A program made the position numbers and the translations under genes. From Theobroma cacao (Eukaryota; Streptophyta; Magnoliopsida; Malvales; Malvaceae): a stretch of DNA of 64,000 nucleotides. The stretch is from NCBI RefSeq assembly GCF_000208745.1, contig NC_030854.1:20772731-20836730 (forward strand). Reading direction: 5' to 3'. Positions within the stretch are counted from its first letter, which is position 1. Each line of letters starts with the position of its first letter. Shown in pieces: positions 11,698-22,438 of the stretch. Below the pieces are notes generated by a model that saw only the letters and a program-made list of their open reading frames with translations, searched no databases and was not told the DNA's origin.

Positions 11698-12572
11698 TCT
11701 TTCTTCTAGCAGCTTCCTCATTCTCCAGCAGCTTTTCTTCTTCTTCTTCCTTCTTCCCTCTCATGTTTCTTGATCCTCCATGGGAGTCTTCTTCAAGCTT
11801 CCATAACTTTCTCTCTCTAGCTCTAATTTTCATGCCTCCATGCACCTTTTCATGAAATCCTTGTGCTCTTTCACTCTCTCACTTTAAAACCCTGGAAAAA
11901 TCCCACTTCCATACTCTCTCTGACTAGCTAGGTGTTTAGAGAGAGAAAGCTCCCATAATAGCTTGGAAAACTTATTAGAAAGAATTTCAAAGTTTTAAGC
12001 TACCAAGGTGAGTAGAAGGTGTCAATTTTAAAAATTTTCATAAATAAATACCTATAAATATGATTTACTTGAATTGCAAAAATTATGGATAGCATGTGCT
12101 GGTAGATATTTTAGAGAATTGCGAATGTTTGTAGTTAAGGTTATCCATTCATTTTAGAGTGATTAGGGTAGTGAAAATAGATAGCCATTTAAATGGCAAT
12201 TGGAAGCTACCTAAGAGAAAGCTTTAGACTTTATAAGTATGTGAATTGACAAATTGGTGATACTAATGTGATGATAGGTTCGAACGAAGCCCCATAATCC
12301 CATTTTGACAATTAGGGAAGTTATGACCGGCTAAAGGCTCAAATCATATCGGTGAAGGGACTTGCATTTCAAAATTTGTTTTGGGAATGTGAATGTAATT
12401 GTACAAACATTTGAAAGATTTTATCCAGCTTTTCTTTAAAAATGTACCTTAGGAACAAGCCTTTGGTGAAGTGTTTTTATATGGTGAAAATGTGCTATAT
12501 AAATGGTTTATGTGTTTTCACAATATGATGATATGTATAATATGTATTGGGTGTTTCTTTTGTATGTTGATG

Positions 12573-12690
12573 TGAACCCGACTATGTACGAGTAGGAGTG
12601 TGCATACGCCGATGATGACCTGGCTATGTGTGAGTAGGAGTGCGCATAAGCCGATGATGACCCAGCCATGTGCTAGTGGAGAGTGCACAA
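12573..12690 (+). repeat. Hairpin minisatellite, type Y, in LTR C3
   Basis: Three units of about 44 bases around TATGTACGAGTAGGAGTG and GCATAAGCCGATGATGACC. It lies where C2 has type X. Confidence 0.75.
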
Positions 12691-12913
12691 GAGCTTATGA
12701 CGATGGGAGAGTGTGCATGATGATGGATATATATATATATATCCATATATAGATATGTGTGTCATGGAAAGTTCATGAATATGTGTACAGTTGAAATACA
12801 TGTGAAATTTGACATGTTAAGCTTTGGGAATTTATATGTGTTTCATGTTGCATTTGTCATGTGAATAGGGTAGCATTTTCTTGAGGAAAAGGGGAATTTT
12901 TGCTAGTGCCTTA

Positions 12914-13040
12914 TTTCTCGCTGTAGTGAGATTCATTCTCGCTGCAGCGAGAAACTCTTGGGTTTTTGAGGGTTTCACCAGACGTGGTTCTCGCTGTAAC
13001 GAGAAAGTTTGTGTTTTATGGCTTGAATCTAGGTGCAGCG
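12914..13040 (+). repeat. Palindrome array in LTR C3
   Basis: Includes TTCTCGCTGCAGCGAGAA at about 12942 in perfect form, a TCTCGCTGTAGTGAGA just before it, TCTCGCTGTAACGAGA near 12988 and a partial GTGCAGCGA near 13033. Confidence 0.8.
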
Positions 13041-15384
13041 AAAAACTTTCTATTTCGCTTAGTGTCTTTATCGATTGCTGCGCTATTTTCCACTTCTTTG
13101 GTACCATAATTGAGCATGGACTTCCAACATTAAGGAATAAACAATTTAAGTTTAAAATGAAGGGTTTGGTGAGAAACCCTTGACCAGCTAAGAAACCCTC
13201 GGCTAGTTGATAATTTAAGTTAAATGTCACTGCAGTGGAAAGGCATTCTCACTAGGACCCGTCGTCTACTTGACTTGAATTGCATGAAAGTTATTAAAGT
13301 TTTCATTCTTCAAATCTTTTGTTGAGCATGGATCTTTTACATTAAGTGATTTAATCAATTGGGGTTTTCCTGAGGGGTTTTGATAAACACTAAATTAACT
13401 TGCATTGTTTTGAAATAAGTGCATCATGATTTTTAAATCCTTCCTTACTGTTGCTTGTTCCCTTCCTTGTTCACTCACTGGGTTTATACTCACCGTTTTC
13501 AACTTCATGTTTTCAGATCATGAGGCAGCTGGTAACTAGGTTGAAGTGTCTTCGTATATTCGACCCTTGGTAAGTGTCTCAACATTCAGTTGCTGCACAT
13601 TCATCCAAGTCTCTCCGCTGGAAGTCGAGTACTCTTTTGTTGTGTATAGACAACCCAATGTAAATTATTAAGACATATGTTTAGACAACACATGTATATT
13701 AATTGGTAATGCCATTATAAGTTGGCAATGAATAGCATTAACTGGATTCTAAATTATGAAATGTGACTTTAGTAATTTGATGGAATAATGAGCAGGCTAA
13801 TATAGCTAGGCTTGCTTAGGCTTAGTGGGTTATGTCCATTGAGCCCTCGCGCTAGTCATGGCCCGAGATTTGGGTCGTGACAATATGAATTCGAAAGATC
13901 ATATGTTCATGATTATATAAATGTTTAATTATGCGAAAACTCTAACCCCTTGACTTGTCCCTTTCCCCATATGCACTTACAGAGTCTTTTGACTCACGTG
14001 TTAGTTTTCTTCATTTTTGATATAGATCAGTGATAGCTATTAAGCACCTGTGTCATGGAAACATGGTCCGTTTTTCCTTTGGGTAAGTGACAAAGTAGTC
14101 TTCTTGAAGCTTAAGGAGTCGGGTCATGTTTCACTTGACAAGTTGGTATTTTATTTCTATTTATAGATATTTGTTTATATTGGATTGTGAATGTCACAAC
14201 CCAAATTCCGGGCCATGACTGGTGCAAGGGCCCAATGGACGTAGTCCATTAAGCCCAAGCAAGTTTATCTATTTATCCTACTCATCATTCCATCGAATAT
14301 TGCTAAGTCACATTTTATAACTTTAAATCAACATATTGATAGACATTGCCAACTCGTACTGGCACTACTTATTTAAAATATACATACATTGTCTACAACA
14401 TGTATTCTAATAATTTACATTAAGTTGTCTATACATATCAAAAGGAGACTCGATGTCTAGCGGAGAAACTCGACGAATGTACAGCTACTAAATGCCAAGA
14501 CACCTACCAACAGTCGAGTCTACAAGGGCACCTCGACCTAGTTACCAATTACCTCGTGATCTGAAAACATGAAGTTGAAAACGGTGAGTATAAACCCAGT
14601 GAGTGAACAAGGAAGGGAACAAGCAACAGTAAGGGAGAATTTAAAATCATGATGCCCTTGGTCTCAAAACAATGCAATTTAGTTTCATTCATATTGAAAT
14701 CCCCTCGTTGAACCCTTAAATGATCAATCATTTGAAAATCATGAATCCAAACGTAATGAAAAATTTGAAAAAAAATGAAAGCTTCAGTGATACAGAAGCA
14801 AGTCAAATGCGACAACGAATCTTCGTTACAGCGTAGCTGCAGCAAGAATGAATTTTCGCTGCAGCGACGTTGGGATTTAGGTTATTAGCCGAACTAGGGT
14901 TTCTCATCAAACCTCCTCAATTTGAACTTAAATCATTTATTTCGTAATGTTGGGAGTGCATGCTTAAATATGGTAGCAAAGAAGTGGAAAATAGGGCAAC
15001 AATTTGACAAGATGGGAGACAAAACAGAAGGTTTTTCGTTGCTGCGAGATTCATTCTCGTCACAATGAGAATGCTACAGCATTTTCTCACTGCAGCGAGT
15101 TTCTGGCCAGCCACTCTCTAAAAACCCAAGAGTTTCTAGCTGCAGCGAGAATGATTCCCACTACAGCGAGAAACTGGGCACCAAAGGAAAATTTCACTTA
15201 CTTCCCAAAGAAAACCACCCTGCTGAAATATCCAAAACCAATATGAAACACATAATAACTTCTCAAAGTTTAACATACCAAATTTCACATGCATTACACT
15301 CATAAATTTTCTATAACACACATAATTACGTATGTATATATATACATATACTCATCATCATAATGCACATCGTCTCATCATCAC

Positions 15385-15465
15385 CAGCTCATGCGCACTC
15401 TCTACTCGCACATAACCGGGTCATCATCGGCCTATGCGCACTCCCTAATTACACATAGCCGAGTC
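15385..15465 (-). repeat. Hairpin minisatellite, type Y, in LTR C4
   Basis: Two units of about 43 bases containing ATGCGCACTC.CTA and CGCACATA(A/G)CCG.GTCA on the + strand. Each unit can pair GTGCG with CGCAC. Confidence 0.75.
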
Positions 15466-16292
15466 AATATAATTACACAACAATATATTCCTACATACAT
15501 ATATATCAACACAATGTAGTAGTATAGGAATCCATAATAGCGACATATCACAACATAAACCATTTCTCAAGAGCTTGTTCCCAAGGCACTCATTTTTAAG
15601 AAAAGTTGTATAAAATCATTCAAACACTTTGTACAAAACAATCACATTCCCAAAATAGTTTTGATAGGCAGTCCACTCACCGGTTGATTGTAGAGCTTTT
15701 AGCTAACTCTAATTCCCTTAATGATCCAATTGGGGTGATGGGGCTTCGTTAGAACCTAGAATCACATTAGCATCAGCAATAGGTCAATTCACATACTATA
15801 AACCCTAAAAGTTATTTCTTAGCTAGCTTTCAATTGCCACTTTAAATGGCTATCTATGTTCATTATCTAAATCAGTATAAAATGAATGAACATCCTCAAT
15901 AATAAAACAGCTCATAATCTAAAGTACTAGCCATTATCCACAGCTAAAAACCAAGCTTAGTTCATCACTCACCCTAGGGTTCCTTTGTAGTTGAATTCTC
16001 TTCCAATAGCTTCCACACAAATGGGGTAATTCTTTCTTTCTCTCTCTAAAATGCCCAACTAGTGAGAGAAGGTATGGAAATAAAATTTTTCAAGGGTTTT
16101 AAGGAGAGAGAGTGGAAGAATACAAGGGTTCAAGTCATAAGGGCACAAAGGTATGAAAACAAGAGCTAAAGAGAGAAAATCATGCAAGCTTCATATCAAG
16201 CTTCCATAGAGGTTAGAAGCAATGTGAAAGAGAAGAAGGAAGAAGAAGAAGAAGCTGCTGGAAAATAGGAGAAGAAGCTGCTGGAAGAAAGA

Positions 16293-16301
16293 TATTTATA
16301 G
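16293..16301 (-). promoter_or_regulatory. TATA box of LTR C4
   Basis: TATTTATAG on the + strand, that is CTATAAATA on the - strand, about 390 bases from the LTR start at 16689. Confidence 0.65.
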
Positions 16302-17053
16302 CCCAAGCTTATCTATTTCATTGAAATTACAAAAATACCCTTTACTAGGTAGCTCGTTCTCATGCTACCCTTTGTGCAATCTTTTTACTCTTTTAACACT
16401 GAGACCAAGTCCATAATGGTCTAGACATACTTGGGTTTGCGAAACTTTAAAAATTTTGACTCGAGGTGCAAAATGGCCATTTTACCCCTGTTGTGAAAAT
16501 TATTGTCACTTCTAGTTTTCTTCATGTTTTCATCATTACACATCATATATGAGGTCTTATGCCTATTTAGACCTTAAAATATCCAAAAACTTTTTTTTGG
16601 GAGCTCATTAGAAAAATAACGAAACTACCCCTAGCCCGTGTTATTATGTCTATACCTAGTTACGAGCCTATAAAGGTCAAGGTCTCACAGTTAAGCCATT
16701 GAATGGCAAGATATTTTTGTGATATTATGTAAGCATTGCAAATGTTTGCTTGAGAGCCCATATGAGCACTTAGGGTGTATATACATTATTTTTCATGAAT
16801 TGTACTGGGTACAAATATGATGACTGAAAAGTGTTCGTACAATTTATGTTGAAAAGTCCATATTCATGTGTCTTTGACTGAGTATGATTGTTTATGCTAT
16901 AACGACATATGCTTATGTTTGGTGATGATGGCAAATGAACCACTTATGCATGATTGTTAATTGATTGATGTAACGAGGCTTATTAAGGTCTAGTGGGCTA
17001 TACCTATATAGGTCCTAGTGCTAGTCATGATCTCTCCAAAAAATGGGATGAGA

Positions 17054-17308
17054 GTATCATAAACCCTAGTGTCTCACCATGGGGTACACCAGTATTGTTT
17101 GTGAAGAAAGAGGATGGTTCGACGAGACTTTGTATCAACTACAAGCAGTTGAACAAAGTGACCATAATGAACAAATATCCTCTCACATGTATTAATGACT
17201 TATTTGATCGGTTGCAAGGGGCCAAGTGGTTCTCTAAGATTGACTTACGGTCGGGTTACCACTAGTTAAGGATCAAAGATGGACATATACAAGACTGCTC
17301 TTAGCTAG
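17054..17308 (+). pseudogene. Chromovirus RT fragment of element E, continued
   Basis: Resumes the RT broken at 8848. The + strand reads [20 protein letters not shown], then [40 protein letters not shown] and DLRSGYH, all standard RT fingers/palm motifs of Ty3/gypsy, here with the first catalytic Asp of KIDLRSGYH present. A stop follows H, and the frame ends in IQDCS (family IPKTAF) near 17300, where another insertion begins. The FIDD box and everything downstream are not in this window. Identity to the - strand fragment at 345-1075 in the shared part is visible, so both belong to the Del/Tekay group. Confidence 0.9.
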
Positions 17309-17581
17309 TGTTAGCTTAAGAATAAAGAGGAAAATGTCCAAAAAGGGGGTGAATTGGACTTTAAAAATTTTAATAATCTTGAAATATAAAACCAGAGTCA
17401 ACTATGAAATGAGAAAAGTCAGCTTTTGATGTGGCTTAGCTCATGCCCCTTTCAAAGTGCTTTTCAAAAAGGTTAAAATTATTTTAGGGTTGAATTTGAA
17501 AGTGCTATATTCGATTCTTTAACAGTATAGCATTTTTAAAAGAAGAATAAATTAAATTTTGTGAATGGAGTAAAAAGTATG
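17309..17581. mobile_element. Short remnant, possibly the edge of a Copia element
   Basis: Non-coding DNA between the broken chromovirus RT and the LTR of element A. It starts TGTTAGCTTAAG and contains AAAAAGGGGGTGAATTGGAC, a phrase typical of the end of some plant Copia polyproteins next to their LTRs. No protein motif is readable. If it is an LTR, its other part should lie beyond element A, outside the window. Confidence 0.35.
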
Positions 17582-19187
17582 TGACAACTCTATTTTATAA
17601 AGTTATTTGGTCACAATTTTTGGTGATTTTGTCTAAGTTCTTGAGATTTATTTTAAGTATTAAGAATTGTTAGTCATTTATATTTATTTTATTTTATTAT
17701 CTTGGGTTCAACTATCTTAAGTTGTTTTATTAAGTTTTATTTTCATTTTAGTTATTGTTTAATTTAGTTTATTGCTTTTATAGTCGTGCTATGAAAAGGG
17801 TGACATTTTGAAAAGATGAATGCATTCAAGTTGAAGACTTCCATTGCACATGTGTCGGTATTTCTAGAATTTGTTTCACTACAGTAGTCCAATTGATGTG
17901 ATTCTAAACCATTGGAAAGATAAGAGGGAGAGCTATAACTTTAATGTTTACCACTTTTCCCAGTTCAGCCTCAAAGAAAGAGAAATCACATCAGAAGTCC
18001 AAGTAATGCAGCAAAGCCTTATATTTCAAGATAGTACAAAGAGGGTCGCGACCATGGAAGGAAGCAGTGCCATGGCGCTCCAACAAGGAAAGATGCCTTA
18101 GCAACATAGAAGCCTCCGTACCATGGCCACCAAGGAACGAATGACACGGTGCCTGAAGAGAAAACTAGAAAAAATAAATTAGGCTAAATGTCGTGGCACT
18201 CAAGGAAGTATGGTTGCGATGCTGATAAGAATAGTAGACTTCTAGTCCATTATGACTTTTATTTCGATACAAACTAGAGCCCTATTTAATTCCCCTTTGA
18301 GAAGCACATTAAAACACCAATTAAGGGAAATGTTTCTGAAGAAAAAGAGGCATTAAAGCTAGCAAGGAAGTAAGGAAAACAAGGAAGAATGCAGATCAAA
18401 GGCTTGATAAACATTAGAGTTCTTTCTTTTCTTGTTATCTTTATACTTTCTTGTTTAGTTTTGATGGTTAAAGTTCTTTTTTATATGATTTTTTTAGGAC
18501 TTATGTTGAACTTAGTTTTTAATCTAAAATCACGATTAAAGCTAATGTGTAGTCTAAATTTTTAATATTCTTTCTTGCTTGTGATTAATAATGTTTGAGT
18601 TTTTTATTTCAATCTTGTTCTTAATGTGATTCATTGCTTGATCACCAATTAGATTGATTTGGAAACCTAAACGAAACTAGAAGAAGGAGTTTAGAGTAGG
18701 CCATGGATGAAATAGCATATGTTCATTATCAATTGCATGAGATGATTGATTTGATTTGAGTATAGGGTAGGAAAACACTTACATGTCATATGTAGCCAAG
18801 ATTAGAGTCTAAGCTTAATGAGTCTTTCTTTATTTCAATTTGCATAGGAATATAGTAAATTGGATCTCTAGGTTAAGAACTTAGGCCTATCTAGTAAGTA
18901 AAGAGAGAATATAAGAGATTCAGATGAAACATTGAGAAGATATTGTGGTTCTAGACTTTTAGTTGAATGATTAATTAATTAAATTGCTCTTTTATTTTGA
19001 GTTTTAGTTTTAATTTTAGTTTATTTAATTTTTAAGTAGTTTTAAATTCAATTGTGTGGATAAGATTGAGTTGTTTTAATTTTAGTAATTAGCAAAAGGA
19101 TTTGGTCAATTTTCCATAGGATCGAACTTTACTTTCATTATATTACTTGTTAATGATATGTGCACTTACGTGGTATATTCGACATCA
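17582..19187 (+). mobile_element. 5' LTR of element A (Athila/Tat-like Ty3/gypsy)
   Basis: Starts TGACAACTCTATTTTATAAA and ends TTCGACATCA, 1606 bp, followed by a decayed Asp-tRNA primer site. The start shares an inverted-repeat head with the LTRs of element B and the 3' LTR at 51136. The end, with TCCATAGGATCGAACTTTAC and ATATTACTTG..AATGATATGTGCAC, is the pattern found at LTR B ends (22440-22520 reversed). Around 18030-18200 there is a run of CCATGGC-rich phrases typical of these LTRs. The frame 17871-18101 is not a recognised protein. The left flanking 5-mer is GTATG; the right end of the element is not in the window. Confidence 0.8.
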
Positions 19188-19212
19188 AGTTTTTAACACC
19201 ATTGCAAAGGAG
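19188..19212 (+). other. Decayed primer binding site (Asp-tRNA type) of element A
   Basis: Reads TTAACACCATTGCAAAGGAG after the LTR end. Plant Athila/Tat elements have TGGCGCCGTTGCCGGGGA, complementary to tRNA-Asp. The differences are mainly G-to-A or C-to-T, plus a C-to-A, as expected from decay of methylated DNA. Confidence 0.65.
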
Positions 19213-19417
19213 TTGTTTTAAAGTTTTTTCATTAATATTAATACCAAGCAATCTTAGTCTTAATTCAAATTTTCTTTTTCTTTATTTTTAGGCACTTTTG
19301 GTTGATGTAAACGAAGAGTGAGAAGTTTAGAGATTGTTCCTTTTAATCCATAAATCAAAAAGACTTTTCAAAAAATTCAAAAAAAAAAATCTATAAGCTT
19401 CAACTCAGTTTGAAGCA

Positions 19418-19498
19418 ATGGTTGATCAACAAGAAGAAAACAAGTCCTTGCAAGAATATGTTGTACCTCTTGTTCAAGCCTTCATTCAAACATCCATA
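19418..19498 (+). pseudogene. N-terminus of gag of element A
   Basis: The ATG at 19418 opens MVDQQEENKSLQEYVVPLVQ, about 27 residues before the reading is lost at a nested LTR (19499). Athila/Tat gag proteins often begin this way, with a charged leader followed by VVPxV. The same gag continues in frame after the insertion at 21266. There is no upstream ATG between the primer site and here. Confidence 0.65.
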
Positions 19499-21265
19499 TG
19501 TTGGGAATTTTGATACTATGGTGCCCTAGAGAGCAAGTATATTCTCAGCTTAATTTCATTAAATTTATTTATAATGAAAGTACATTTTGATAATAAGATG
19601 AAGAGTTTGTTTTAGTGAGCATTCATTATCTAGTTATTAAGGTACCATGATTCTATTGACATATTAAAATACATTTGTATGAAGAGTCATATATTGGAGA
19701 CATGTATTTTAATTGAATTTAAAAATTGTTCACTGCCATTTAATAAAGCTGATCACTTTATTATGTTAAGGCTGTAGTGTCTAGATTACTTCCAATGAAA
19801 CAAATGTGATTCATTTCAAGGGAATGATGAGTCTTAAATCATCGAAATGGTTGACTTCGAGTAATGACACTATAACATGAACTGGAATCATGTGAGAATC
19901 AAATTTGAGTTTTATCGTTACTTAAATCTTGATCTCACACTTATACATTTGCTTATAGTGGAACTGAAATCCTGATGGATAGTGGAGTTATGTTTGATCT
20001 TCTTATAATCTTTGATTTACCATAAGCATGATCATCATAAAGTGTTGATCTAGACTTTGTATTTTGGGATTATAATCAAGATGAACATTTGGGAACATAT
20101 ATCTATATAATGGAGTTCATATCATTAACATCACTTATAGTGATTTCAAAAAGATTGGTGATTAAGCTAGGCTCAGTGGATTGATGAATTAGCTACTCAT
20201 CACATCTGGATACCCAAAAGATTAGATCTAGAGTATTGAATCACTAATTTGATTAAATTTGAGACTAGAGGACAAAATTGACATAAAAGGTAAAATGGTA
20301 ATTTCACCTTTTGTCATTGGATGGTTATAAGGGTTCACAGTATAAAGTTTACAATTGGACAACTAATAATTAATATCAAGTATTGAATTGTTTCTTGTAA
20401 ATATAGTTAATCTAAGAGTGCAACCATGAATCTATGGTGGAGTGATTTCATGGTTAATAAGCTTGAATTATTTTTTAATGAGATTAAGAGTAATTCTAAG
20501 TTTATTAGAGCTTGAAATATCTATGTCTAAATAGATTCCTCACTTGGCTTCGTTGAATTCAACTTGTTTAATTTGGAATGCATGTTTTAATATGATTAAT
20601 TAAATTCTGTACAAAAATAGCAGTTTTAACATGTTTGTCTTAATTTAGACAAGAAAACATGTTTAATCTTAATTTGGACAAGAAAAAATATGTGTCTTAA
20701 TTTAAGACAAGAAAAATATTTTTTGTCTTAATCTAGACAAGAAAATGTATTTGTCTTAATTTAGACAAGATAAAATAATTTTGTCTTAATTAAAGACAAG
20801 AGTTGTCTTAAATTAAGATAATGTTAGGAGGATTCTTGCAAAATGAATTTAGACATCCATGTTGATAAAAAGAGACTCCATCTTTAACTATTACTCTTTT
20901 ATTTATTATTAATTCTTTTCAAATAAAGATGGATAATAATAAAATAAGAGTTATTATTCAATAAGGAGTTTTATTTTATCAAGAATTCTTAATGAAAGTA
21001 TTCTTGAAGAATAAGTGGTAAACTTGTTTGGTCGAGAAATCATTCTTTGGTGTGGTGGTGTCCAAAATTAGAATATGAAAATAAAAAGGTATGGTTTTTC
21101 TTACTTAATAGATTCTTATTTTTTTGGATGTGATTAAGTCACTTGCAATAATAATGATATGTGTTTCCACTTGTGTAATTGGATTGCTTGCTTCCTTTAT
21201 AAAATAAATTTTTGAAATCCATGCTTTATACAATCATATCAATCCACTAAGATCCGACTCCAACA
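19499..21265 (+). mobile_element. Solo LTR or LTR-like insertion (TGTTGGGA...CCAACA) in gag A
   Basis: TGTTGGGAATTTTG at the left and CTCCAACA at the right bound 1767 bp that separate two parts of one gag. The TGTTGG...CCAACA ends are typical of plant Copia LTRs. I see no matching 5-bp flanks (CCATA against CTAGT), so some flank may be lost or the boundary is off by a few bases. It contains the 29-bp hairpin repeat array at 20634-20820. No coding region is visible. Confidence 0.65.
20634..20820 (+). repeat. Tandem array of seven self-complementary 29-bp units
   Basis: Units centred on TTGTCTTAATTTAGACAAGA start near 20635, 20662, 20691, 20722, 20751, 20781 and 20803. TTGTCT pairs with AGACAA inside each unit, giving a row of small hairpins. 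Spacers are A/T-rich and differ. Confidence 0.85.
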
Positions 21266-22438
21266 CTAGTAATCATTCAGATAATCCAGACTTCTATTCA
21301 GATTGAGGGATTACCGAATGATGATCTTAATGCACATAATGTGAATTTCCTGGAGATTTGCGATACATTCAAGACCAATGGTGTTTTTGATGATGCCATT
21401 AGATTAAGGCTTTTCCTGTTTTCACTGAGAGACAAGGCAAAGAGTTCGTTAAATTCACTTCCAATTGGTTCCATTAGTACTTGGCATGATTTGGCTCAAA
21501 AATTATTGGCTAAGTTCTTTCCACCACCTAAAACAACCAAGGTGTGGAATGACATCACCTTTTTTGCATCATTTGATTTTGAATCATTATACATGGCTTG
21601 GGAGAGGTATAAAGATCTGCTTAGGAGATGTCTTCACCATGGGTTACCGAAATGGCTGCAAGTTCAAACTTTTTATGTTGGTTTGTTAGGACCTATTAAA
21701 ACCACCATTGATGTTGTAGCTAGAGGTGCACTTATAAGTAAATCCATTGATGAGGCTTACTATTTGTTAAAGAAGATGGCTTCCAACAATTATCAATGGC
21801 CATTTAAAAGATTAGGTCTAAGAAAAATTGCTGGTATCCATGAGTTTGATGCAATTAATGACTTGACTTCACAATTAGCTATTCTTACCAAGAAAATAGA
21901 TACATTGGGTGTTCATGTTGTTCAGGGTCCTTTTTCGACATGGGAGTTATGTGGAGATAGGCATCCCAGTGATTGTTGTCCTATTATTGCCAAATCTGCA
22001 TAGTTTGTTAGAAATTTTAATAGGCAACAAACTAATCTGTATTCCAACACTTACAATCCTAGTTAGAGGAATCATCCTAATTTTTATTGGAACAACAACC
22101 AAGCATCTTCATCAACTCCAAAGCCAAATTTTCCTCCTAGTTTTCCACCACAAGCTAAAGCTCTTTTACTTAAGAAAAAGCCAATGATGGAAGAGATGTT
22201 TCTGCAATATATGGCTAAGAATGATGCTATGATTCAAAGTCAAGTAGAATCACTCAAGAATTTTGAAACACAAATGGCTCAGTTAGCTAATACCATTATT
22301 AGTAGACCTCATGGTGCTTTACCTAGTGATATTGAACCTAATCCTAGAAGAAAAAGTAAGGAACATTGTAAAACAGTCACACTTTAAAGTGGAAAAAAGA
22401 TAAAGTGGTAATAATATCCAATCTAAAGATTCAAGTGT
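21266..22438 (+). pseudogene. Gag of element A (Athila/Tat-like), main part
   Basis: One frame from 21266 reads LVIIQIIQTSIQIEGLPNDD, then NFLEICDTFKTNGVFDDAIR, LRLFLFSLRDKAKSSLNSLP, LAQKLLAKFFPPPKT, LYMAWERYKDLLRRCLHHGL and TFYVGLLGPIKTTID, the capsid (retrotransposon gag) domain of Athila/Tat elements. It continues past stops at 22001-22003 and near 22064 into FNRQQTNLYSNTYNPS, RNHPNFYWNNNQ and MFLQYMAKNDAMIQSQVESL, the usual C-terminal coil with QMAQLA. Stops make it dead, but only two in ~370 codons, so decay is moderate. Gag would form the virus-like particle. The reading ends at 22438, where element B interrupts, and pol resumes at 30956. No CCHC zinc knuckle is seen, as is common in this lineage. 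Confidence 0.9.

Larger units (their letters stand above)
11299..13882 (+). mobile_element. Solo LTR of family C (C3) with perfect TSD ATATG
   Basis: TGTGAGACC...GTCGTGACA, 2584 bp, flanked by ATATG at 11294-11298 and 13883-13887. Modules: TATA at 11689, donor-like GGTGAGT with GT at 12008, minisatellite type Y at about 12573-12690, strong palindromes 12914-13040 including CTCGCTGCAGCGAG, acceptor-like TTTTCAG ending 13516, terminal block about 13800-13882. Bases 12005-12130 are shared with the otherwise different LTR G (42830-42960). It carries no protein-coding gene. Confidence 0.95.
14192..16689 (-). mobile_element. Solo LTR of family C (C4), reverse orientation
   Basis: On the + strand it reads TGTCAC...GGTCTCACA, the reverse complement of the family termini, 2498 bp. 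Flanks GTGAA/GTTAA are a TSD with one change. The terminal block is at 14192-14290, acceptor-like sequence near 14560, palindromes 14820-14870 and 15030-15180, type Y minisatellite 15385-15465, donor-like ACTCACC near 15965, TATA at 16293-16301. The short frames inside (14549-15321) are translations of these repeats. Confidence 0.92.
8849..17053 (+). mobile_element. Solo LTR of family E (E2), host to LTRs C3 and C4
   Basis: Starts TGAAGCCC within the RT motif LDKGF and ends near 17053, after a TAGTGGGC-type terminal block at 17000. Pol resumes immediately after. Left 5-mer is TTCTA; I see no clean duplicate on the right, so the right end is approximate by a few bases. Without C3, C4 and their TSDs it is about 3.1 kb. 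The first 170 bases match the E1 LTR of the same element, so a relative of element E inserted into it. The portion 9240-9400 is TC-rich, leader-like. 10380-10640 has a short repeated AATGGGGCTTCACCATTGC-like phrase. No coding frame is recognisable; frames at 10417-10599 and 11030-11272 are not conserved proteins. Confidence 0.75.
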
